Below are positions 1 through 7,491 of a DNA stretch of 64,000 nucleotides, piece by piece (within the stretch, counting starts at the first letter, position 1; the number at the start of each line of letters is the position of its first letter). This DNA comes from Streptomyces solicavernae (GTDB lineage: Bacteria; Actinomycetota; Actinomycetes; Streptomycetales; Streptomycetaceae): positions 478,004 to 542,003 of the forward strand of contig NZ_JASCIR010000002.1 of assembly GCF_029968095.1 (NCBI RefSeq), written 5' to 3'. A program made the translations under genes and the position numbers. Below the pieces are notes generated by a model, which worked only from the letters and a program-made list of their open reading frames with translations, made no database searches and was not told where the DNA came from.

Positions 1-92
1 TCGGGATTCCCGCCGGGACCGTGAAGTCCCGTGCGTACTACGCCGTGCGGTCGCTGCGGACGGTGCTGGAGGAAATGGGAGTGGTGCGGTGA
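1..92 (+). CDS. ECF-type RNA polymerase sigma factor, C-terminal end (partial)
   Basis: Only the last 29 codons are inside the window, with the reading frame entering at base 3. They read G-I-P-A-G-T-V-K-S-R, the recognition helix of the region 4.2 helix-turn-helix that contacts the -35 element, then a short tail ending V-V-R. The TGA stop overlaps the GTG start of the anti-sigma gene (GTGA at 89-92), so the two are translationally coupled, as is usual for an ECF sigma factor and its antagonist. The ECF subgroup cannot be decided from this fragment. Confidence 0.85.
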   Translation, partial: GIPAGTVKSRAYYAVRSLRTVLEEMGVVR

Positions 93-820
93 AGGAGCAG
101 AGCCGGCAGCAGCACGAGGAGCTGCGCACGCTGCTCGGGGCCTATGTGCTCGGCGGACTGGGCGCGGGGGACCGGGAGCGCCTCGAATCCCATCTGGCGC
201 GGTGCGACTCCTGCCGGGAGGAGCTGTCCGCGTACGCCGTCCTGCCCGGCCTGCTCCATCAGGCGGGGCCGCCGCCGGAGGCCGTTCCGCCGCCGGAGTC
301 CACGTGGGAGGGGCTGGTCGCCACGGCCCGCGCCGAGCGTGCCGCCGAGCGGACCGCCGGGCGGTCCGACGGCCGCTCCGACGCCCGGCGAGGCCGTTGG
401 GGCCTGCGGCCGCGCCTGGCCCTGGCGGCCGCGGCGGCGGCAGCGGGCCTGGTCATCGGCGGCGGCACCGTCGGCGTCGTCGGCCTGGGCGGCGACCACC
501 GCGCCGCGCCCGCAGGACCGGGGCCGGACGGTGAGCCGCTGACCGCCCTCGCGGGCAGCCCCGCGAGCGGGCACGGCAGCCTGGAGGCGCGGGCCTGGGG
601 CACCGAAGTCGCCTTGCACGTCGAGGACTTGCCGACGGGCGAGCACTTCGTGGCCTGGGTGGTCGACCGGGACGGGCGCCGGGAGCAGGCCGCCGTCTGG
701 TCGTCCACGCCGAACGGCAGCGCCCGGCTGCGCGGCGCCTCCTCGATCCCGCGCGACCGGGTCGCGACCCTGCGCGTGACCACCCGCGACGGCAAGCCCT
801 TGCTGGAGATGCGGCCCTGA
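89..820 (+). CDS. Zinc-binding anti-sigma factor, RskA-like, membrane-anchored
   Basis: 243 residues. The N-terminal cytoplasmic part carries the zinc anti-sigma signature H35-x3-C39-x2-C42, which holds the sigma factor inactive. One Ala/Gly/Val-rich transmembrane segment lies at roughly residues 108-133. The C-terminal part resembles the extracytoplasmic RskA domain (W-V-V-D-R-D-G and the closing R-V-T-T-R-D-G-K-P). The GTG start at 89 overlaps the sigma stop. Release by regulated proteolysis is the family expectation and is not visible here. The two exported proteins that follow on the same strand are the likely cell-surface output of this sigma system. Confidence 0.85.
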   Translation: MKEQSRQQHEELRTLLGAYVLGGLGAGDRERLESHLARCDSCREELSAYAVLPGLLHQAGPPPEAVPPPESTWEGLVATARAERAAERTAGRSDGRSDARRGRWGLRPRLALAAAAAAAGLVIGGGTVGVVGLGGDHRAAPAGPGPDGEPLTALAGSPASGHGSLEARAWGTEVALHVEDLPTGEHFVAWVVDRDGRREQAAVWSSTPNGSARLRGASSIPRDRVATLRVTTRDGKPLLEMRP

Positions 821-866
821 GCGTCTCGCCTCGATCGACCCCGGGTTCCGGATGACGCCCCCTCGG

Positions 867-909
867 CGAGTCATATCCCGGAATCCCGACGAGTCATATC
901 CCGGAATCC
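867..909 (+). repeat. Two 20-bp direct repeats upstream of the beta-propeller gene
   Basis: An identical 20-base word containing TCATATCCCGGAATCC occurs at 867-886 and 890-909, with a 23-bp period (about two helical turns). It sits in the 184-bp gap between the anti-sigma stop and the GTG of the next gene, where a promoter or operator would be expected. GGAAT within each copy resembles an ECF -35 element. A binding site is an inference. Confidence 0.6.
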
Positions 910-1004
910 GGAACCATGCGGCTCGAATTCCATCCCTCCTCCGGTGAACCGGACGGCGCCGCCCGGCGTACACGCCCCGGAACCGGTCATCGGAGGAGGT
1001 CGAA

Positions 1005-2540
1005 GTGGGAACGAGAAAGTTCCGCAGGAACGTGGTCGCGGCGACCGCGGCTGCGGCCGTCGTGGCCGCGGGAGGGGTCGGGGTGGCGTCGGTGGACCCC
1101 GGCGGTGCGACGGCGCCGCGGTCGTCCGACAGGGCCCCGGCGGCAGGGCGGACGAAAGCCCCGGTCCAGGCACCGGCGTTGCCGGGCGCCCAGGGGATCT
1201 CCCCGTCCGACCGGGTCTATACCGCGGACCAGACGTCCAACACCGTCACCGTCATCGACCCGTCGAAGGACCGGGTCCTGGGCACCCTCGCCCTGGGCTC
1301 GCAACGGCTCGACGGCGTCCTGGGCGCGCAGTACCTGAAGGAGGTCGGGGTCCACGGGCTCGGCTTCTCCCGCGACGGACGCCACCTCGGCGTGGTCAGC
1401 GTCACCACCAACTCGGCGGTCGTCATCGACACGGCCACCAACGAGATCGTGTCCAAGACATACGTCGGACGGGCCGCCCACGAGGGCTTCTTCAGCGCCG
1501 ACGGAACCGAGTTCTGGGTCGCCGAGCGCGGGCAGGACACCGTGGCCGTGGTCGACGTCCGGCACGGCGGCGTCAAGGAGCGGATCCGTACCGGGCAGGG
1601 CCCGAGCAAGGTGCTGTTCAGCCCGGACGGCAAGCGGGCCTACGTCAACCACATCGGGACCGCGCAGGTCACTGTCGTGGACACCGCGCAGAAGAAGGTC
1701 GTGCAGCGCATCCGCGGCATCGGCGACGTGTTCTCCCCGGACGCCGCGCTCTCCCCGGACGGACGGGAGCTGTGGGTCGGCCAGAAGAAGGCCGGCAAGG
1801 TGACCGTCGTCGACGTGCGCGCCGGACGCGTCCTGACCGTGCTCGACACCGGGCCGGAGACCAACCACATCAACTTCGTCACCACGGCCGACACCGCCTA
1901 CGCGTACGTGACCGTCGGCGGCCGCGACGAGACGCTGGTCTACGAGCGCCGCGGCGCGCACCCCCAACTGGTGGACCGCATCCGCAACTCCGGCTCCACG
2001 CCCCACGGCATCTGGCCCAGCCCGGACAACACCAAGGTCTACGTGGCGCTTGAGCGCGGCGACGCCGTGGACGTCATCGACACCCGCACCCGCCGGGTGA
2101 CCAAGTCCCTCGACGTCGGCCAGGATCCGCAGGCCCTGGTGTACGTGGCGCGGTCCGCGCCCGCCGCGAACGCCGGACTCGGACGCCAGGGCCTGTCCGC
2201 GGCCACCCGCGACGTCCCGGTGGACGCACCCGGGGACGCCGATGTCGAGGTGACCGCACGCCCCGTCGACGGACTCGACCAACTCCAGCTCTCCGCAAAG
2301 GCACTTGAGCCCTCGACCGCGTACACCCTCTACGCCCGCCGGGCGGGGGAGCGCGTCCCGCTGGTCGACTTCACCACCGACGCCAAGGGCGCCGCACCCC
2401 GGGTGCTGGTCTTCGCCCGCTTCACCGGCGTGTACGACGACCGTCTGACCGTCGCACGCGCCACCGGAACGTCCGCCAACACGGACCACGGGGGCCACGG
2501 GGGCAACGGGGACCACGGGGCGCACGCGCACGACGACTGA
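1005..2540 (+). CDS. Exported YVTN-repeat beta-propeller protein with His-rich tail
   Basis: 511 residues. A strong GGAGGAGG precedes the GTG. The N-terminus is a signal peptide or anchor (basic M-G-T-R-K-F-R-R, then an Ala/Val-rich core to about residue 30). Repeated blades of the YVTN type follow (V-Y-T-A-D-Q-T-S-N-T-V-T-V-I-D, V-A-V-V-D-V, V-T-V-V-D-T, V-D-V-I-D-T), spanning roughly residues 65-385. A separate domain of about 100 residues follows, and the tail is rich in His, Gly and Asp (H-G-G-H-G-G...H-A-H-D-D), which could bind metal. The family acts outside the membrane as ligand-binding or scaffold propellers. The partner is unknown, but its place behind an ECF sigma/anti-sigma pair suggests an envelope or metal-stress role. 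Confidence 0.8.
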   Translation: MGTRKFRRNVVAATAAAAVVAAGGVGVASVDPGGATAPRSSDRAPAAGRTKAPVQAPALPGAQGISPSDRVYTADQTSNTVTVIDPSKDRVLGTLALGSQRLDGVLGAQYLKEVGVHGLGFSRDGRHLGVVSVTTNSAVVIDTATNEIVSKTYVGRAAHEGFFSADGTEFWVAERGQDTVAVVDVRHGGVKERIRTGQGPSKVLFSPDGKRAYVNHIGTAQVTVVDTAQKKVVQRIRGIGDVFSPDAALSPDGRELWVGQKKAGKVTVVDVRAGRVLTVLDTGPETNHINFVTTADTAYAYVTVGGRDETLVYERRGAHPQLVDRIRNSGSTPHGIWPSPDNTKVYVALERGDAVDVIDTRTRRVTKSLDVGQDPQALVYVARSAPAANAGLGRQGLSAATRDVPVDAPGDADVEVTARPVDGLDQLQLSAKALEPSTAYTLYARRAGERVPLVDFTTDAKGAAPRVLVFARFTGVYDDRLTVARATGTSANTDHGGHGGNGDHGAHAHDD

Positions 2541-2632
2541 TGGCGCCCCGCCCGGAACACCCCCCTCAGCCGCATCACCCAGCACATCCCGTACCGCAAA
2601 CCCCGTAACCCATCAGCACACGAGGAGTAGAC

Positions 2633-3364
2633 ATGCGTCACAAGCCGTCCAAGCGCACCCTGTTCGCCGCCGCCACCGCCGGGGTGATCGCCGCGGCCAC
2701 CGCGGTCGCGTCCGCCGTGGCCGCCCCCGAGTCCGCCCGCGAGTCCGCCCGCGAGTCCGGCTCCGCGGCCCGGCCGAAGGACGACCGGCCCGTCGAGGTC
2801 GAGGTGTTCGCCCCCGCCGAGGGCGATGTCGCCGGAGCCGAGGGCAAGGGCTGGTTCGTGGACCTGGAGGTGTCCTACCCCGGCGGCCCCGACGGACTGC
2901 GCCGGGCCGGGTTCAGCGGCGCGCAGCTCACCGGCCCGGCCGGGCACAACAACGTGCCGCCGCTGCCCGGCACGTTCTCCCCCGGGCAGGACGACCGCCT
3001 TCCCGGCCTTGTCGTCCTCGGTTCCACGACGATCGACGACCCGGACCGCAAGTTCGCCGGCCCCGGCACCAACCTGGCCGACCTGTTCAACGTGACGGGC
3101 ATCAGCGACCGGTCCGCCGACGCCACCAGGCTGTGGGACACCTGGATCGTCGGCGACTCCATCATGGGCAAGGACATCGACACCGTCCTGACCGTCGCGG
3201 TGGTCGACGACCTCGACGACAACGGGGTGTACGACGACGCCCCGGACGTCGTGAAGGACCTGAACGGTGACGGGCGCGTCGACGGAAAGGACCTGAAGGC
3301 CCTGGGCGTCGCCTCGGAGGTCGAGAAGGTCCGCTTCCGTCTGAACGGTGCCCCCGCCGCCTGA
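2633..3364 (+). CDS. Secreted protein with EF-hand/dockerin-like acidic motifs
   Basis: 243 residues. The start is set by GAGGAG five bases upstream. A signal peptide is visible (M-R-H-K-P-S-K-R, then an Ala/Val core ending near A-V-A-A). A short duplicated E-S-A-R stretch follows the cleavage region. Near the C-terminus are two calcium-loop-like strings, D-D-L-D-D-N-G-V-Y-D (about 192-201) and D-L-N-G-D-G-R-V-D-G-K-D (about 209-220), the second typical of EF-hand or dockerin loops. No enzymatic motif was recognised. It lies 92 bp behind the beta-propeller gene on the same strand and probably works with it outside the cell. Confidence 0.7.
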   Translation: MRHKPSKRTLFAAATAGVIAAATAVASAVAAPESARESARESGSAARPKDDRPVEVEVFAPAEGDVAGAEGKGWFVDLEVSYPGGPDGLRRAGFSGAQLTGPAGHNNVPPLPGTFSPGQDDRLPGLVVLGSTTIDDPDRKFAGPGTNLADLFNVTGISDRSADATRLWDTWIVGDSIMGKDIDTVLTVAVVDDLDDNGVYDDAPDVVKDLNGDGRVDGKDLKALGVASEVEKVRFRLNGAPAA

Positions 3365-3381
3365 CCCCCGTACGAGAACGT

Positions 3382-3426
3382 GGCCGACCGGCCCCCACCG
3401 ATGCAACGGGTGGGGGCCGGTCGGCC
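3382..3426. terminator. Bidirectional terminator hairpin
   Basis: A perfect 18-bp inverted repeat (3382-3399 with 3409-3426; GGCCGACCGGCCCCCACC and its complement) with a 9-base loop lies between two convergent genes. It follows the EF-hand-like gene by 17 bp and the minus-strand transporter stop by 19 bp. Confidence 0.85.
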
Positions 3427-3445
3427 GTTCATCCGCAGGGTGCGG

Positions 3446-4672
3446 TCACAGGGTTCCGGTCAGGTACTGGAGGACGAGGCTGGTGACGGAGACGACGATC
3501 CACAGGCAGGCGCCGAGGACGAGCGGCCGCGGGCCGGTGCGGCGCAGGCCGCCGAGGTCGGTGGAGAGCCCCGTGGCGGCGAGCGCGACGGTGATGAGGA
3601 AGACCGAGAGCTCGCTGAGTCCGGGGTGGGCGGCCGCCGGGATGAGGCCGAGGGTGTTGGCCGTGGTCATCAGCAGGAAGCCGACCAGGAACACGGGCAC
3701 CAGCTTGACCACCCGGGGCCGGGGACCGGGCGCCGCGTCCGACGCGGCACGGTCGCGGCGCCGCACCAGCCAGGCGAGCCCCAGACAGATGGGGATGATC
3801 ATGAGGGTGCGGGTGAGTTTGACGACGACCGCATGGTTCGAAGCGATCGGACCGTACGTGGCGGCCGCGGCGACCACGGAGGACGTGTCGTTGACCGCGG
3901 TGCCCGCGAAGAGGCCGAAGCTCTCCTGGCTCATCCCGAGCAGATGGCCGATCAGGGGGAAGGTGAGCACGGCCGCGACGTTGAACAGGAAGATGGTGGA
4001 GACCGCGTAGGCCACCTCGACGCCGGCCGCGCGGATCACCGGTGCGGTGGCCGCGATCGCCGACGCGCCGCAGACGCCGGTGCCCACACCGATCAGCGTA
4101 CGCAGGTCCCTGACGACGCCGAGCCGGCGGCCGATGCCGTACGCGCAGGCCAGACAGATCACCAACGAGCCGATCATCACCGGCAGCGAGCTGACGCCCA
4201 CGTGGACCATCTGGGTCAGCGACAGCTGGGAACCCAGTACGACGACCGATATCTGCAGGACCCGCTTGGCGGCGAACGCGATGCCGGGACGCCACCGTGG
4301 GCCCGGCTTCAGCAGGGCGGCGATCAGCACGCCGAGGACGATCCCGGCCACCGGGCCGCCGACGAGCGGGAACACCTTGCCGATCGCCGTGGCCGCCACG
4401 GCGATGGCCAGGGCGAGGGCCAGACCCGGTACGAGCGCGGCCGCTCCCGCCGGGCTCGTGGCCGTAGTGGTGCCCGTGCCCGTGCTCGTGCTCGTGCTCG
4501 TGCCCGCGTCCGTGTCCGTGTCCGTGCCGGTGGTCGTGTCCGTGCTTGTGCCCGTGGTCGTGCTCGTGCTCGTGGTCGGGCGGGGCGGCTCGGGGTGGTG
4601 TCCGGAGGGCTGGGCCGCCGACGCGGACTCGGCCTTCGGTGGGGTGACCTGACGGTCCAGATCTTCGCTCAT
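3446..4672 (-). CDS. YeiH/UPF0324-family putative sulfate (sulfite) exporter
   Basis: 408 residues, starting M-S-E-D-L-D-R-Q. About ten hydrophobic segments begin near residue 95 with repeated Gly-rich helices (V-G-G-P-V-A-G-I-V-L-G-V-L, G-V-G-T-G-V-C-G-A-S-A-I-A), characteristic of UPF0324/YeiH proteins. Members are commonly annotated as sulfate exporters and recur beside sulfonate-degrading genes, where export of the sulfite released by Xsc is needed. The N-terminal 80 residues are a low-complexity Thr/Ser/Gly/Asp linker encoded by a hexamer-like repeat (about 4450-4590); see findings for its alternative frame. The divergent LysR gene is the probable regulator. Confidence 0.8.
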   Translation of the reverse strand: MSEDLDRQVTPPKAESASAAQPSGHHPEPPRPTTSTSTTTGTSTDTTTGTDTDTDAGTSTSTSTGTGTTTATSPAGAAALVPGLALALAIAVAATAIGKVFPLVGGPVAGIVLGVLIAALLKPGPRWRPGIAFAAKRVLQISVVVLGSQLSLTQMVHVGVSSLPVMIGSLVICLACAYGIGRRLGVVRDLRTLIGVGTGVCGASAIAATAPVIRAAGVEVAYAVSTIFLFNVAAVLTFPLIGHLLGMSQESFGLFAGTAVNDTSSVVAAAATYGPIASNHAVVVKLTRTLMIIPICLGLAWLVRRRDRAASDAAPGPRPRVVKLVPVFLVGFLLMTTANTLGLIPAAAHPGLSELSVFLITVALAATGLSTDLGGLRRTGPRPLVLGACLWIVVSVTSLVLQYLTGTL

Positions 4673-4780
4673 GGCCTCGACTCTGGGACGCTCCGTTGCG
4701 CGGTTGTAGCCCCGAGTTCGCGAGGAGGTCATAGCCAACCGATATGACTCCGGACCGGATCCGGCCCCTACCCTGGAGCC

Positions 4781-5689
4781 ATGAGCCAGTTGCCGGATCT
4801 GGAGTCCCTGCGGCTGCTCGTCCTGGTCGGAGATGCGGGAAGCCTGAGCAGTGCGGCGGCGCAGCTCGGACTGGCGCAACCGTCGGCGAGCAAGCGGCTG
4901 TCCCTGCTTGAGCGCAAGCTGGGCCTGGTCCTCGTGGACCGGACACGGCGCGGGTCGCAACTCACCGACGCGGGCCGGGCGGTGGCCGGATGGGCCCAGC
5001 GGGTCCAGCAGGAGATGGAGGGGCTGCTGACCGGCGCGGAGGCGCTGCGGACGAAGCGGGACGCCGAGCTGCGGGTGGCGGCCAGCATGACCGTGGCCGA
5101 GTGCCTGGTGCCGGGCTGGATAGGCGAACTGCGCCGGGCACGGCCCGAGTTGTACATCGGCCTCCAGGTGACCAACAGCGAGCACGTCCCCGAGCTGCTG
5201 CGCAGCGGGGCGGCGGACCTCGGGTTCGTCGAGTCGCCGCTGGCCCCGACCGGGCTGACCGCCTGTCAGGTCGCCTGCGACCGGCTGCTCGTGGTGGTCG
5301 CGCCGGGGCACCCCTGGACGCGGCGCCGCCGCCCGCTGGGCATCGCCGAGCTCGCCGCCGCACCGCTGGTGCTGCGCGAACGCGGATCGGGCACCCGGGA
5401 AACGCTGGACCAGGCGCTGCGCCAGGCCGGTGTGGGCGAGCCGCTGCCGCTCCTTGAGCTGGGCTCGGCGACCGCCGTACGCAACGCCGTGATCGCCGGC
5501 ACCGGCCCGGCGGTGATCAGCGAACTCGCCGTACGGGCCGACCTCGCCGACGGCCGGCTGCTGCCGGTGGAGGTCGAGGGCATGGAACTGCGCCGGGCCC
5601 TGCGCGCGGTCTGGGCAACGGGGCGCACCCTCGTGGGGCCCGCCGCGGAACTCCTCGCCGTGACGAGACGCCGAGGGAAGAAGGGGTGA
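4781..5689 (+). CDS. LysR-family transcriptional regulator
   Basis: 302 residues, the usual LysR length. The N-terminal winged helix-turn-helix is clear (S-L-S-S-A-A-A-Q-L-G-L-A-Q-P-S-A-S-K-R-L, about residues 24-43), followed by the linker helix and a periplasmic-binding-like effector domain (about 90-295). It is divergent from the YeiH-type exporter with 108 bp between the starts. This is the standard LysR layout and suggests that it activates the exporter in response to sulfite or another sulfur metabolite. The effector is not deducible. Confidence 0.85.
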   Translation: MSQLPDLESLRLLVLVGDAGSLSSAAAQLGLAQPSASKRLSLLERKLGLVLVDRTRRGSQLTDAGRAVAGWAQRVQQEMEGLLTGAEALRTKRDAELRVAASMTVAECLVPGWIGELRRARPELYIGLQVTNSEHVPELLRSGAADLGFVESPLAPTGLTACQVACDRLLVVVAPGHPWTRRRRPLGIAELAAAPLVLRERGSGTRETLDQALRQAGVGEPLPLLELGSATAVRNAVIAGTGPAVISELAVRADLADGRLLPVEVEGMELRRALRAVWATGRTLVGPAAELLAVTRRRGKKG

Positions 5690-5737
5690 CCGGGGGAGGG
5701 CGGTGGTGAGGTGCGCAGGCCCCGCCCCGCGGCCAGC

Positions 5738-5780
5738 ACGACGGCGGCGTGCTCCTCGTACGGGAGCACGCCGCCGTCGT
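5738..5780 (+). terminator. Terminator hairpin downstream of the LysR gene
   Basis: A perfect 18-bp inverted repeat (5738-5755 with 5763-5780; core GACGGCGGCGTGCTCC) with a 7-base loop lies about 50 bp after the LysR stop. No U-tract follows, which is common in high-GC actinomycetes. Confidence 0.8.
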
Positions 5781-5796
5781 TCGCTCGTGACGCGGT

Positions 5797-5887
5797 CCCC
5801 GCGCGGGAGCCCGGGAGCGGCCCCGCGCGGGAGCCCGGGAGCGGCCCCGCGCGGGAGCCCGGGAGCGGCCCCGCGCGGGAGCCCGGG
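5797..5887. repeat. 24-bp tandem repeat, 3.8 copies
   Basis: The unit begins CCCCGCGCGGGAGCCCGGGA and is repeated exactly at 5797, 5821 and 5845, with a partial fourth copy from 5869. It lies between the LysR terminator and the stop of the pta-type gene. Conceptual translation gives an 8-residue G-L-P-R-G-A-A-P repeat in an open minus frame, but that frame has no plausible start and is treated as non-coding. Confidence 0.85.
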
Positions 5888-5948
5888 GGAGCGGGTCGTG
5901 CCGTTCAGCGCTCCCGGAGCAGGCCGGGGGGCCGGGCCAAGGAGCGGG

Positions 5949-7127
5949 TCAGGGACATGGGGTGGACTCTTCCTGGTGCGATGAACCGGATGGGCTGAGG
6001 GCAACCGGAGGCGCTGAACAGGCCGGACGGGCCGAAGCGGCCGGGTCGACCGCGGACGCCTCCGTGCGCTCCACCGCCTGCAACCCGCCCACCAGCGCGA
6101 TCGCCGCGATGTCCGAGCCCGAGCAGCCCCGGGACAGGTCGTGCAGCGGCGCCGCAAGGCCCTGCAGCAGGGGGCCGATGGCCGCGGCGCCGCCGGACCA
6201 CTGGGCGATCTTGTAGCCGATGTTGCCTGCCTCCAGGTTCGGGAAGACGAAGGTGTTGGCGCTGCCCGCGACGGGTGAGGCGGGCGCCTTGGAGTGGCCG
6301 ATGGCGGGCACCGCCGCCGCGTCGTACTGCAGCTCGCCGTCGACGGCCAGTCCGGGCGCGGCGGCACGGACCAGCCGTACGGCCTCGCGTACCCGCTCGA
6401 CGCGTGGATGCGAGGCGCTGCCGCGCGTGCTGAACGACAGGAAGGCGACCCGCGGGTCCTCCCCCGCCAGCGCGCGGTAGGTGGCGCCGGTGGCCTGGGC
6501 GATGTCGGCGAGCTGCGCGGGGTCCGGATCGACGACCACCGCGCAGTCCCCGTAACCGAGGGTGCGGCCGTCCGGACGGACCATCAGAAAGCTGCTGGAG
6601 AGGGTACGGATGCCGGGCGCCAGGCCCACCACGTACAGCCCGGCCCGCAGCACGTCCGCCGTGGGACGGGTGCTGCCCGCGACGCAGGCCCGCACGTCGC
6701 CGAGGCGCAGCGCCGTGGCGGCGAGGAACAGCGGGTCGGCGGCGAGTTCGCGGCGTTCGCCGGCCGAGAGTCGCGGGCGGGCGTCCAGGGCCGCGCCGAG
6801 GGTGTCCGCGTAGCGGGGGTCGGCCGCCATCCGGGCGGGGTCGAGGATGTCGAACAGGCCGGGGTCGTCCGGGAGTTGCAGCCCGATGTCGGCGGCGAGC
6901 GCCCGGATGCGGGCGGGGTCGCCGACCAGGACCGGGGTGACGGCGCCCTGGGCGGCGAGGCGGGCGGCGGCCCACAGCGCCCGCGCGTCGGTCCCGTCGG
7001 CGAGCGCGACGCGCGGCCGGTGGCCGCACCGGCGCAGCCGTGCGGCCCACGATTCGACCAGGTGGTGTACGGCGGGCCCCGCCTGTCCTGCGGGCGGCCG
7101 CGCCGGGGCGAGTGGATCAACGAGCAT
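5949..7127 (-). CDS. pta: Phosphate acetyltransferase (phosphotransacetylase)
   Basis: 392 residues from the ATG at 7127 (M-L-V-D-P-L-A-P). The first roughly 50 residues are extra to the catalytic core. The core has the Pta signatures S-F-S-T-R-G-S-A-S-H-P and N-T-F-V-F-P-N-L-E-A-G-N-I-G-Y-K near the C-terminal half, and R-G-C-S-G-S-D-I near the end. The enzyme converts acetyl phosphate and CoA to acetyl-CoA and phosphate in the cytoplasm. It lies 364 bp downstream of xsc on the same strand. Xsc makes acetyl phosphate, so this Pta should be the dedicated second step of sulfoacetaldehyde use. The extended N-terminus could instead start at an internal codon. Confidence 0.88.
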   Translation of the reverse strand: MLVDPLAPARPPAGQAGPAVHHLVESWAARLRRCGHRPRVALADGTDARALWAAARLAAQGAVTPVLVGDPARIRALAADIGLQLPDDPGLFDILDPARMAADPRYADTLGAALDARPRLSAGERRELAADPLFLAATALRLGDVRACVAGSTRPTADVLRAGLYVVGLAPGIRTLSSSFLMVRPDGRTLGYGDCAVVVDPDPAQLADIAQATGATYRALAGEDPRVAFLSFSTRGSASHPRVERVREAVRLVRAAAPGLAVDGELQYDAAAVPAIGHSKAPASPVAGSANTFVFPNLEAGNIGYKIAQWSGGAAAIGPLLQGLAAPLHDLSRGCSGSDIAAIALVGGLQAVERTEASAVDPAASARPACSAPPVALSPSGSSHQEESTPCP

Positions 7128-7219
7128 GGTTCGGGGCTCCGTTGGGAGGAGGACGGCGGAACAGGGGGCGCCGGGGGAGGGGTACGCGAGTTGGTGACGT
7201 CCCGCCCGGGACCGGCGTT

Positions 7220-7249
7220 GGCCGGACCAGGTCGGTGCCTGGTCCGGCC
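7220..7249 (-). terminator. Hairpin between xsc and pta
   Basis: A perfect 12-bp stem (GGCCGGACCAGG with its complement) around the 6-base loop TCGGTG lies about 240 bp past the xsc stop and 90 bp before the pta start. It could terminate or attenuate read-through from xsc into pta. Confidence 0.5.
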
Positions 7250-7372
7250 GGTCCGGCGCCGGGTGTCCGAGGAGGGAACGCACGCGGCGCCGGGGCACGC
7301 CCGCGGTACGGGACCCGCCGCACCGGTCAGGGCAGCCGGGCGGGCGGGTCGTGCTGCGGGCGGCCGATCGGG

Positions 7373-7485
7373 ATGCCGGGCTGCCGAGGGATGCCGGGCT
7401 GCCGAGGGATATCGGGTTGCCGAGGGATATCGGGTTGCCGGGGATATCGGGCTGCCGGGGATACCGGGCCGCCGGAGATACCGGC
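7373..7485. repeat. 18/17-bp degenerate tandem repeat, about six copies
   Basis: Units follow the pattern RYCGGGYTGCCGRGGAT. The first three are 18 bp and the later ones 17 bp through loss of one A/G, with a drift from GCCGGG to ATCGGG to ACCGGG. The array ends a few bases before the xsc stop codon. Confidence 0.8.
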
Positions 7486-7491
7486 GACCGG

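Larger units (their letters stand above)
7128..7491. other. Intergenic region between xsc and pta (no gene seen)
   Basis: 364 bp without a credible ORF. It contains a 12-bp perfect hairpin (7220-7249) and a tandem repeat (7373-7485). It may separate xsc and pta into different transcripts or act as an mRNA-processing spacer. Confidence 0.6.

Noticed and set aside
5797..5892. Coding repeat (G-L-P-R-G-A-A-P) in a long minus frame extending the exporter gene upstream
   Set aside because: The frame runs through the LysR gene and the terminator; the exporter has a good start at 4672 and no promoter or ribosome site supports the extension.
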